64,000 nucleotides of DNA, taken from the NCBI RefSeq assembly GCF_023856365.1, contig NW_026042729.1, positions 1-64,000 on the forward strand, given 5' to 3'. The notes beneath the pieces were generated by a model, which was not told the DNA's origin, made no database searches, and worked only from the letters and a program-made list of their open reading frames with translations. This document shows, piece by piece, positions 11,808-20,960 of this stretch (the first letter of the stretch is position 1; each line of letters starts with the position of its first letter). Position numbers and translations under genes: made by a program. Source of the DNA: Brienomyrus brachyistius (lineage: Eukaryota; Chordata; Actinopteri; Osteoglossiformes; Mormyridae).

Positions 11808-12085
11808 TGTCATGCCCGGCTCGTCCGCTCCTCCTGTGTGCCACGCCCCCTGATTACCCACGTGTTTTCTCCCGATTTGTACCCAGCTGTATCTAGTTAA
11901 TTTGCTCAGTCCTGTGTATTTCAGTCCGTGTCTTACCTGAGTCCAGTGTCTGTCATTGATGTTTGTATGCGTGAGATGTTTCCCCCGTCCGCGCTTCCTA
12001 ATTAAACTCCCGTTTTTGCCTGTCCGCTTGCTCCTTGCACGCCTTGCCCGCACGATCGCCTGCCTGCTTGTACCCGATCGTGACA
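11808..12085 (+). mobile_element. Solo LTR inserted in the last tbxt exon
   Basis: The element starts TGTCATGCCCGG and ends GATCGTGACA, so it has TG..CA ends within a TGTCA/TGACA inverted terminus. It is flanked by a perfect 5-bp duplication CTGCG at 11803-11807 and 12086-12090. Removing the LTR and one CTGCG joins the brachyury frame exactly. It contains an ATTAAACTCCC polyadenylation-type signal near 12000. It belongs to the same family as the copies at 2573-2837, about 30510-30766 and 51822-52035. TSD length and ends fit Ty3/gypsy-type integration. Confidence 0.9.
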
Positions 12086-12431
12086 CTGCGCAGCTCTACA
12101 ACTCATTACCCAGGGCTCTCGCACCCGGCCACAGTGCCCCTCTCAGGCTCCCCGCTGTATGACAGCACTGCCCCATCGGAAGTTCATGAAGCCTCACAGT
12201 ACGACGCCTCTCCCCACGCGCGCTTAGCCACCACCGGGACTCCCATCACTCCTCCTTCCCTGTAGGGCGGCGCACTTCCATTATTATTACAGTTTCTACT
12301 GTCACTCTGTTGCTTTTCCTGGTGCTGGACTTTTGACAGATAAATACATTATTTGTTGCATTCAGTGACAAAAGATTGGTCTGTTTAACACCCTCAGTCT
12401 CCACCCTATGAGCCCCTTGTTGGCGGCAGAA

Positions 12432-12976
12432 TCAGGAAGATGTCGGAGAAAGCAGAGGTAAAGTGAATAGTCACCTCGACAATAATGTGGAAACCGCTAA
12501 TGGTGATCATGCCTGTGTGGGTGAAATGGATCACCACAGTATAAGCGGATGATGATTATAGACGATTTTTCCCTTTTTCTTTATGTCTGTTTACCATCTA
12601 ATAGGCATTTTTTTTCTTTGGGATGCGTCTAGGTCAGATACGACCAAAATATTTTTCTCATTTCAGAAGTGAAAAAAAATATTGCTCTCAGATTCTGTTC
12701 AGTTGTAGTTTTTTAAAATAATGTACCTTGATTTGTGTTTGTTTAAAATGCCATTACCTGTTGCTTACTGGGCCGCTGAAAATGTCTGGCCCAGCTAAAT
12801 TTCTTGGTTTAAAAATCTGGCCCAACTACTTTCCAGACCTGGACTAGCCCTACTGAATCATACACTAATGTTATTCTGTTATGTGGGCTGTTGTGATAGG
12901 GAGATTTGCTGGATGCTGCACGACGGGTGGTGTCCCTGCTGCAGAATGCCCTGTCTGAAGCAGCACCTAGAGACAG
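12432..12976 (+). other. Two candidate exons of an unrecognised gene
   Basis: At 12440 an ATG in good context (AAGATGT) opens MSEKAE and is followed by a GTAAAG donor at about 12460. At about 12899, after a TGATAG acceptor, the frame GDLLDAARRVVSLLQNALSE runs to a GTGAGG donor near 12975. The second piece looks like an amphipathic helix. I do not recognise the protein, and no further exon is evident before the integrase-like region. The pairing is tentative. Confidence 0.25.
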
Positions 12977-13559
12977 TGAGGGTTGTTGTCATCACCTTAA
13001 TATTGTATATACGCAATCTGTTATTTCTTAACTAATATAATTGTAAGGTATTCTTCTAATATATTGTGCACAGCCAACAAAAAAGAGAAAAATGCAAAAC
13101 CAAAGGAAGGCTTTCTTTTCTCTTAAAAGTCTTTTTTCTAAACCAACTGAGAGTCAGTTAGAGGGGTGTTCATTATCAGTATTGTTGCTGGCATTTCTGA
13201 AAATGTGCCAATTTTAGTCAAGTGGCTACTTTTCAAATGCAGTCCCTGGCCAAGATGAAGAAAGTTCATGAAGACTACATGATAATATTAAGCACTGACA
13301 TAACAAACAACATTTTTTACATGCAAAATATACAGGAAATATACACTGCAACAGGCTAGGATAGACAAATAACCAAATACACTTGCAAGCCTGACCACTT
13401 TAGACCCCAGATTAGAAAATTGGTGAATGAGCATATATTTTTTCCAAGTTTTGTTTTGCTTTCAAGTTCTCACAAATAAAAAAAAAAAAAGATTTTCCCA
13501 CTATAGCCAGATCCAGTTTCTGTGGGGGGCGGGGGGGGGGGGTGACAATTTGTAGTAAT

Positions 13560-14393
13560 AACTATTTCCTGCTGAAAACCACTGGTAAACTATCCACATG
13601 TCTCTGAATATCTGTGAGTCCCGAGACCTCCATGACAGATAGATATAAGTTGCTAGTGTTGATCGGCAGGAAATCTTCTCCAAAGCCCCACCACCACCTC
13701 ACACCAATCCACCCAGGGTTTACTCCAAATAAATTTGCTGGTAATACAAACCGGATCAACTTGTGGTTTGTGTCCACGTGTACTAGAGACAAAGGCCCTG
13801 GTACATTCTGCGTACAACACAGCCAAGACTTGACAACCTTTATATGATGCGCATGGAATCAACCCTATGCATGGAGGCTGCAACTCTTCTCCACCGAACC
13901 CTGTAGCCCATTGACTGCAGCCTGCATTGACTATCCTGTAGCCTGCATTTGGTAGATCATTCTTGACAGAAGAAACCAAATTGTCAAGTTCCCTAACACA
14001 GAGCTCATACTCTTTTATTCTTCTTAAGATTGTTCTTCTTGAAACACCCATCAGTGTGGCTATGCAAGGCACAGGAAGTTGAGTATGGAGCATTTCTTTC
14101 AAACATTGTTCTTCAATCAAAATCTTGGGTCGTCTATTGGTGGCAGCGACTTCCTGTGTGACACATGGGGCTGGACGTTCCAGATGTGCCCTCACAAGGT
14201 CAAAGAGCTCTTGCAAAGCCAGGGTGATAGCAGGAGGTACTTCAATGTGATTAGACAGGGCCTGCAGAAGATACAGCTCCTGATGACAAAGGAACTCCAG
14301 GTAATCCAAATTTAGTGGAGTCGCGCTGAATCCTATTTCTATTTTATGCAGAAGACTTTCGAGAAGGTGGTATCTGAGCTGTTCACAGAACAA
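13560..14393 (-). pseudogene. Integrase-core-domain gene (transposon-derived), decayed
   Basis: The long minus-strand frame starts at 14393. Residues about 1-85 are a helical N-terminal region. Residues about 90-150 hold a helix-turn-helix-like segment (PVPCIATLMGVSRRTILRRI), followed by LDNLVSSVKNDLPNAGYR. This order is known from fish proteins annotated as integrase core domain proteins. The expected DDE core begins in another frame (SLVHVDTNHKLIRF, near 13790-13750), showing a frameshift. Later core residues are not recognisable. Loss of the core means no catalytic function. Confidence in the family is moderate. Confidence 0.6.
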
Positions 14394-14399
14394 ATTATA

Positions 14400-14870
14400 G
14401 TTAATGAGGTGTCAAGATCTTGTCTCTGATCCACACACTAGGCCTACCATTCAAAAGTTTTAATTATGAAAATGAAATGTTTTTGTTTTGTGAGGTGCTT
14501 GTTCATGTATGATGATGTAGTGGCTGCTCTGTTTGACCGTGGTAAACCTTTTCACAAACAATATAAGTGAAGAAGTATGACATTAGATCTAAGGACCAGA
14601 GTATAATAAAGTTAAATAAAATCCATCAAAAACACTTACTCAGTGGAGATTCCAATGTAGTAGGCAGACAACTTTATGGCTTTAATAATGAGTGTATTTA
14701 GCAGCTACAAGGACAAAAGATATTATAAACCTCTCCATTTTAATGCTAATTTAATAAACATTAACAGATAGCACTTAAGGTGGTTTCGCCTATAGTCTGC
14801 TAACACTAACCCGAGAACTAATATCTGAGGAGCGTTCTTCCCAGGATTTGAATTTATTAAATTGGCTTTG
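14400..14870. other. AT-rich interval, nothing identified
   Basis: No exon, element end or repeat that I can support was seen between the integrase-like relic and the LTR. Confidence 0.4.
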
Positions 14871-15640
14871 TGATGTTGTATTAAGAAATTTTATTCACAA
14901 TGCAATTTACCGTACATTGGCCCATTCTTTTATATACGGTAAGACGAAGCGGGAAATTCGAGCGAGCGAGTGCTGTGCAGACGCGAGCGCGTAGAGGGGA
15001 TGGGTTTTCAGCACTCGAGCACACGCACGCGCGTGGTTCGACTTTTGGCCCTAATTTAACGGCGAGCGAGTGAGTGAGTGCTGTGCAATCGCGAGCGCGT
15101 AGAGAGCATGGATTTTCTGTTTTTATGCGCACGACTTTTGGCACTAATTTAACGCCATAGAAATGTGTGTTTAAAAGGGGAGGAGATCGGGTTGCAGCGC
15201 TGGTGTGAGCGGTTTCTCCGGGCAGTTCGCTCGAGGCTAACGTGGCTTTGGGAACGTGGTGTACCCGTCACCCATGCCAGGGAAGAAATCAAAACCGAAA
15301 TGCTAGGAATATGGACTTCATCTTACGTCAAGCGTTTTCCCCTCCATTGACGCCCATAAAGAAAAGGCTTAAAGTCCATATTCCTAGCATTTCGGTTTTG
15401 ATTTCTTGTCAGGTAAGTCTTTATGGCCAGATACATTCGCGAGTAAATTTGGTGATTAAGTTGCGTTACGCATTTTCACATTAAGCGTTTTAGAATGTCC
15501 CGTGGCAGGTATCCCCTTCTATTGCCCTAGGGAGGGTTTGTAACCCTCGTCTGTATATTAATAAAGAATAATCCTTCTATTCCTGTCTCATGTATCTGGA
15601 CCTCCCCAGCAATTTAACGAAATTTGGTGGCAGCGGTTAC
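14870..15640 (+). mobile_element. LTR with promoter signals and tRNA-Leu-type primer site
   Basis: The primer-binding-like sequence TGGTGGCAGCGGT (15625-15637) complements the 3' end of vertebrate tRNA-Leu, CCA included. Upstream lie a TATA-like TTTAAAAGG (near 15170), a polyadenylation signal AATAAAG (near 15562) and a GC-rich leader. Within 14950-15150 there are two imperfect copies of a roughly 115-bp segment built around GCGAGCGCGTAGAG. The exact 5' edge of the LTR is not visible to me. No gag frame follows, so this is a 5' LTR remnant. Confidence 0.5.
15283..15407. repeat. Perfect 36-bp inverted repeat (hairpin)
   Basis: The arm at 15283-15318 and the arm at 15372-15407 are exact reverse complements, separated by 53 bp. 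A consensus splice donor CAG/GTAAGT lies at 15411-15418, directly after the right arm. The structure sits downstream of the TATA-like box of the LTR, so it would be in the transcript leader. Confidence 0.9.
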
Positions 15641-16078
15641 AAGTGAACCCGTTTAAGTTTAGCGCTCATACTTCCGTCCATATGTTTAAGACCCACCTTG
15701 GCTGACTTAGCTGACATGTCCTGATTTCATAATCTTCAAATTTGTAATCTTTTCTCCTTCATCTAACTCCATGTTTTTAACTTCTTGTCATTTTCTTGCC
15801 GTTTGACTCATAGAAAATTATCAGACTTAAATGACACGTCAGCCTGTGCAGACAGCGATTTCAATGTTTTAATAAATTGGCCAGCAGGTGGGGGCAGTGC
15901 TCAATTTCATTAATGCCATTCAGAAAACTTTCAGGCTTTATGTCTTAATGAACAGCCTAGAAAAGGACAAAGCATTATATTACTGATGCATACAGCAGAT
16001 TCCCCAACTCAGGCTGTGTTGCATATTCTTAACAGTGCTACAGTATGTTCACACAGCCAGTACAAACAAACTTGCAAG
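15640..16078. other. Interval without identified feature
   Basis: No gag coding follows the primer-site sequence, and I see no further gene or element. Confidence 0.4.
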
Positions 16079-16086
16079 ATCTAGAC

Positions 16087-16392
16087 CAGGGTGTCACCAA
16101 CCCTTTTTAAAACGGAGAGCTACTTCACGGGTACTGAGCCATACGAAGTTTGATATCAGTTTTAAACGCCCTCCTAAACATGTCTAAACTTCATGCATGA
16201 TAAACATGTTTTAAATGCTTTTTTATATTCAATTTCAAATCTATATAAATGCAAATGTGATAGATTAGAAACAGGACAAATAAAATTTTAGATGATGTTC
16301 GCTGGTGAGTTGTGCTATTTTATAGAACAGGTCCACGGGCAACTCATGTGGTCATTGGGGGCATCCTTGGGGCACCATGTTGGTGACCCCTT
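16087..16392. mobile_element. hAT-type MITE with perfect 8-bp TSD
   Basis: The element starts CAGGGTGTCACCAACC and ends GTTGGTGACCCCTT, imperfect inverted termini typical of hAT elements. The flanks are the identical 8-mer ATCTAGAC at 16079-16086 and 16393-16400. The interior is AT-rich and non-coding, so the element is non-autonomous. Confidence 0.85.
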
Positions 16393-16599
16393 ATCTAGAC
16401 CTACCACATCAGGTAGGAAGGTGCCTATTTCTACCAACTATTCAGACCATCAGACCCAAACCATACATTCAGTTCATGCACAGGCACTCCACCAGAGGGC
16501 TCTACATTCTGTCCTACATCTGCTCACCTGTTAGACCCACACTCAGTCTCCATCCTGATTTCTACCTACTACTCGGACTATCTCACCAAAACCAGTCCT

Positions 16600-16820
16600 G
16601 TGGCCTGTTCTATGAAGCGGGGTTACTGGCTTATTGGGGGAAACTTGTCGGATTTCTTGATCGGGACCTTCAACTGCTCTGCCATAGAGAGCATCCTAAC
16701 ATGCTGCCTTACGGTCTGGTATGCGGGCTGCTGGTGGCCTCCTACCGCTCTGCCATAGAGAGCATCCTAACATACGGCCTTACGGTGTGGTATTCGGGCT
16801 GCTGGTGGCCTCTATGACTT
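16600..16820 (+). mobile_element. LINE RT fragment with a 71-bp tandem duplication
   Basis: The + strand reads SAIESILTYGLTVWYSGC, a segment of the RT C-terminal region of fish non-LTR elements (pattern: ESILT-C-TVWY). The unit CTCTGCCATAGAGAGCATCC recurs 71 bp apart, at about 16677 and 16748, with several substitutions between copies. The flanking TATGAAGCGGGGTTACTGG near 16612 belongs to another common fish repeat. Confidence 0.5.
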
Positions 16821-17149
16821 TTTTTGTAGACAGTCCATCTGTGTGGTGCTGTTTGCACGAATTGTTTTGGGAAATGCACTTACAGTTTTGCAGATGTTAA
16901 GGGTGATTCCAGAAATGCATCAAAGCAACTGAGGAACTGCAATGTCACTGTACAGTTACTTATAATGGGCGCCAATGTAATGTGTAGAGTGGCAAATAAA
17001 CTGATTCACCATTTACTCTCATGTACATCACTTAAAATGCTTGTTTTAAATGCAAATGTGTGAATGTAAATCTAAGCAGTAAAGCTACAATTTACATTCA
17101 GTTTGCATGGTGGAAAGAACATTTAATCTGCCTTTTAAGTGTGATTAGA

Positions 17150-17390
17150 ATATCTAATGCCTGTGTGCCTTGTAATAAGATGGTCGCTGGTTCAAACCCA
17201 GCCACAGCACATCTCTGCGTCCTTGAGCGAGGCCCTTAACCCCCAGCTCACTGGGCATCACTATGGGTGGCTGCCCTTCGCAGACAACTTACTCTGTTTA
17301 CTCTAAAAAAAAAGAGAGCAAGTTGAGAGAGAAGTTAAGACAATTTCTCCACAGGGACCAATAAAGTATCAATTATTATTACTGTATGAG
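17150..17390 (+). mobile_element. SINE-like interspersed repeat
   Basis: A B-box-like GGTTCAAACCC is followed by CTTGAGCGAGGCCCTTAACC and ends ACCAATAAAGTATCAATTATT. The copy at 33790-34010 shares the same blocks and order. The second B-box, the conserved centre and the short AT-rich 3' end suggest a tRNA-derived SINE, distinct from the TCCA-tailed family. Confidence 0.6.
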
Positions 17391-18481
17391 AGACTGTCTA
17401 ATATCAGATAGATAACAGACTCATACTGTGCTGAGCTTGTCTGAGAGAGATGATTAGCAAATGCTCTCCCACAGTATCTCAGCACTCTGTACAAAGAACT
17501 TTATATGCTCAGTATCTGCTCCTGTTTATCTAATTGTTCTCATTTTAACTGGATGTTAAGGAGTAAATTAATAAACGTCATGTAAGTGCACATTAAAATG
17601 CTTTTTCACTGTTACTTAAGTTCCCATGTGAACAGCCAATCAGATCAGCCTGATGTGTGTCTCTCTGTTTCCTCTCTGTTTCCTGCCCTTTCATCCCGAC
17701 CACGACCATGATCTCTCACTTAGCAGCAGAGCAGTTTATTCTAAACAGTGGAAGCACAAAAATGTTCAGACTCTTTGGTCTTCTCATTTTCATTAGTAAG
17801 GCCCTATAATATAAATTATTTTGGGATTTTAATATTTTCATTTATCTGTATGATGTGATCAGTGGAATTTGGCCATTTAATCTGCATCATAGTTAATAGT
17901 TATTTTAGATTACTATTATATGTCTTATTTGATTATGATTTTTTTTGTTTTTCTGTTTTTGCAGACACTGCACTGACTACAGATGTTGTTCAGCCCAGTC
18001 ACCTGATGAGGGTTCAGCTTGGAGACAGTGTGACCCTGACATGCTTCTGTCAAGGAGAAACAACTTTTGTTACTTGTTTAAGCAAGCTGTTGGTCGGAAG
18101 CCCAGCCCATGGCGAAAGCACTTCTCTACGTACCTGGTGAATTTTACAAGGAATATAAAAGCATAAAACGTTACTCCTTACTGAATGCAGAGGGGAGTTT
18201 TAACCTCACTATTTCTAACGTGGAGCCGTCAGATTCTGCAGTGTATTATTGTGCTGCTGTGTTTCTTCATGAGGTCACCTTCGGGAATGGAACCTTTGTC
18301 ATAATCACAGGTAAATGAGATTCCAACTATTTTCATATTTGCTTTATTATAATGTCAGTAAGATTATTCCCTGCAAAATAATTTTGACAGTTTAGTTGTT
18401 TGTCAATATAAAATTAGCAAAGATACCTTATTGTCTGCTTTGTTCCATAAATGTTTTTTCTAAACATCAAACAAAAATCAT

Positions 18482-18486
<5 letters not shown>

Positions 18487-18515
<29 letters not shown>
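18487..18515. repeat. (TTA)n microsatellite in NITR intron 2
   Basis: About nine TTA units in tandem. Confidence 0.9.
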
Positions 18516-18516
<1 letters not shown>

Positions 18517-19379
18517 CAATTTGTTTCATTTTGCTTGCTGTCAGCCAAAAGCCTAACCTTCTCTTTATACAGATGTTAATGTTACACATTGCAGCCTCTT
18601 TAAAACAAATAACATAAAAAAATGTTTGAGTTGTTATATACAGTATAGGACTGTGCAAAAAGATCTTAAGCAACAAAAGAAAATTATTTTTGACGTTATT
18701 TATCTGAGCAGTCAGTGTGTATTCACTCTGAAAAAAAAAATGCATGATTTAACATATGAACTAGGGATGTGCACCATTCAGAACTGATTTGAGAATGAAA
18801 TTCTCAAATACGTATCCTAAAATTCAGGATTTTGAATACATATATGAACTTGAATTTCAGTTCATTTTGTTAATCTGAATTTTTCAGTTCATTTTGTTAA
18901 TCTGAATTACATTTGAATTGTGGTTGAAAACAGGTTGTGGCATTGAAATTTATATTTGAATTTAAAGAAGAAGAACGAAAAAGGGTTTGGATTCAAATTC
19001 AAGTTCATATACGTACTGTAGGTGTAGCTTTTAACTAAAATATGAACTTTAATTTAAATATGAATTATACATAAACACATTAACATTGTTATACATCATT
19101 GTTATAAAAATGTCGTTTTGTAAAGAATGAAATAATGCAACATTTGAAGTGTCACCTAAAATAATAATTATACTGTCATTTTGTGCACCATGGTGGATCT
19201 GCTCATAGGAAGAGCTGAGTGTCTCTCCTTAAAAGTCAGTGTTGGCTGCAGTGACGGCAGTTTCTAACCTAAGAAACGTCCCAAACACTTTTCCTGCATC
19301 AAAAGTCAAACTAGTCCCTATTCCTGCCATGAAAGGTTCACATAATGTCACCGATACCTGAACCAACCATGTTTATCAG

Positions 19380-19590
19380 AGGATGCCAACCCTTTGGCTG
19401 CAGCTTTCTCTGCACACGCTGAGAGAGTCTTCAGTGTAGCAGGAAAAGATTTCAGGCCAGAAGATTGCAAATTAAATCATGAAACCTTTGAAGATATTAT
19501 GCTGAATAAATGTAATAATAATGAAAAATTAGCAATGTGTATTGGAATAAAGCATAATTGTATTTGCCATGACGTTTTGCTTTTCGCTGT
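19380..19590 (+). pseudogene. hAT transposase C-terminal remnant
   Basis: The frame reads FSAHAERVFSVAGKDFRPED followed by HETFEDIMLNKCNNN. ERVFS-AG followed by a spaced L-K-N is the conserved hAT dimerisation segment at the transposase C-terminus. Nothing of the DDE core is visible upstream. It lies in intron 2 of the NITR-like gene, in the same orientation. Confidence 0.6.
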
Positions 19591-20550
19591 AGTGCTATGG
19601 TTGAACGGAAAAACTTACTTTTGTGTGCATAAGAAAATAAATAGGAGGAACTACGAAACCAAGTAATTCCTTTTACTATGTATACTTTTTCTTTAATGTT
19701 AAAAGATAGACAAACTAGTAATGGGCAAACAGCTCTTCGGCTCTTGAATTAAATTATGCAGGTACTACAGCAAAATGCTCAAAAATACCAAAACACATCA
19801 AGAGCTAAATATGCAAAAACAATAAATACCTTCCTGTGGAAAAGGGGCAACATAAACCAAATGTAAAGTCACGAAAATCATGAAAATATAAAGTACACTT
19901 TACACACTTCATTTCTTTGAATTGAAATTAATTATATTCATCTACCTTCATACATTAATACAAGACATTATATGATTATAATGTTTGTTATTATCATATA
20001 ATTTTTATTTAGGTATTATGTAGGTGCAGTTAATGTATAGTGTTACCTGATATATACTAATAAGCAGTAATACAATAAAAAGAGAGAAGAATGTCAGCTG
20101 TTCTCCAAGAAGTTACTGATTTCTTGGATGGCTAGAAGAACATCGATTCAGTTCCCAAAAATCTGTAAGAACAATTTTTGAGGATCTGTATTTTCCATTG
20201 TTATTCTCAAAGGGCTGTCATCATGACTATTTTGCTTTTCAGGTAAAGACTCCAACAGCAGGACTGTGGTACAGCAGCCTGTGTCTGACACATTGCAGCC
20301 AGGAGACTCTGTGAGCCTGCAGTGTACGATAGAGACTGGGAGCTGTGCAGGAGAACACAGTGTTTACTGGTTCAGACATGGATCAGGAGAATCCCTTCCT
20401 GGAGTCATTTACAGCCATGGAAACAGCAGTGATGAGTGTGAGAAGAGCCCTGAGGCTGGATCTCCTACACGGAGCTGCGTCTACAGCCTCCCCAAGGGGA
20501 ACCTCAGCCTCTCCGATGCTGGGACTTACTACTGCGCTGTGGCCATGTGT

Positions 20551-20665
20551 GGGGAGATGCTGTTTGGGAACGGCACATAGCTGGATATAGATGGTAACAC
20601 CCAGTGTGGGGAGATGCTGTTTGGGAACGGCACACAGCTGGATATAGATGGTAGCACCCAGTGTG
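20551..20665 (+). repeat. 57-bp tandem duplication of J motif and splice donor
   Basis: GGGGAGATGCTGTTTGGGAA occurs at 20551 and 20608. Each copy runs through the J-like FGNGT codons into a GTAACA or GTAGCA donor-like site, and a third partial start (CAGTGTGGAGAG) follows. The first copy has the stop TAG where the second has CAG. The 57-bp period keeps frame. Confidence 0.9.
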
Positions 20666-20782
20666 GAGAGTATATCTGCTTCAAAGTTTTATTTAGCTTA
20701 TTCTGCTATTAAGACATTTATTTCTTTTTTTAATGTAATGAATTTTCTAATTTAAGTGCTTAAATTAAATTACACAGATGTT

Positions 20783-20960
20783 AATTTAATAATTATCCAT
20801 CCATCCATCCATTTTCCAAACCGCTTATCCTATTGGGTCGCGGGGGGTCCGGAGCCTAATTTAATAATTATTTCAAATATTAATATCCATCCATCCATCC
20901 ATTTTCCAAACCGCTTATCCTATTGGGTCGCGGGGGGTCCGGAGCCTAATTTAATAATTA
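20783..20960 (-). mobile_element. 5'-truncated SINE tail with TSD, tandemly duplicated
   Basis: A 62-bp SINE tail (TCCATCC repeats, then CCGCTTATCC) is flanked by the 13-bp duplication AATTTAATAATTA at 20783-20795 and 20858-20870. This insertion with its flank repeats once more 90 bp downstream (20886-20960). It lies in intron 3 of the NITR-like gene. Confidence 0.85.

Larger units (their letters stand above)
10278..12265 (+). pseudogene. tbxt: Brachyury (T-box factor T) 3' exons, pseudogene
   Basis: Three spliced exons encode the C-terminal transactivation region of brachyury, the notochord and mesoderm T-box transcription factor. Exon A (10278-10455) reads GSWFIPGSGS, QFGSTLSLSS and YSSLRSNCSAPYPSPYTHR. 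Exon B (11222-11342) reads LQVPSHSGMLPMSHS. Exon C (11712-12265) reads QYPSLWSMSSSSLTPVS, GSPLYDSTAPSEV, SQYDASPHARL and ends PITPPSL before TAG. All junctions have AG acceptors and GTGAGC donors with consistent phases, so this is a genomic copy and not a processed one. Lesions are an extra C in a C7 run near 10370 (frameshift), a TAG at 11764-11766 where a glutamine is expected, and a 278-bp solo LTR. The T-box exons are absent from the window. Family assignment is strong. Which fish paralogue this is, I cannot say. Confidence 0.9.

Noticed and set aside
17708..17761. Upstream in-frame ATG for the NITR-like gene
   Set aside because: It would put 18 polar residues before the hydrophobic signal core; the ATG at 17762 gives a normal signal peptide, so 17762 was chosen.
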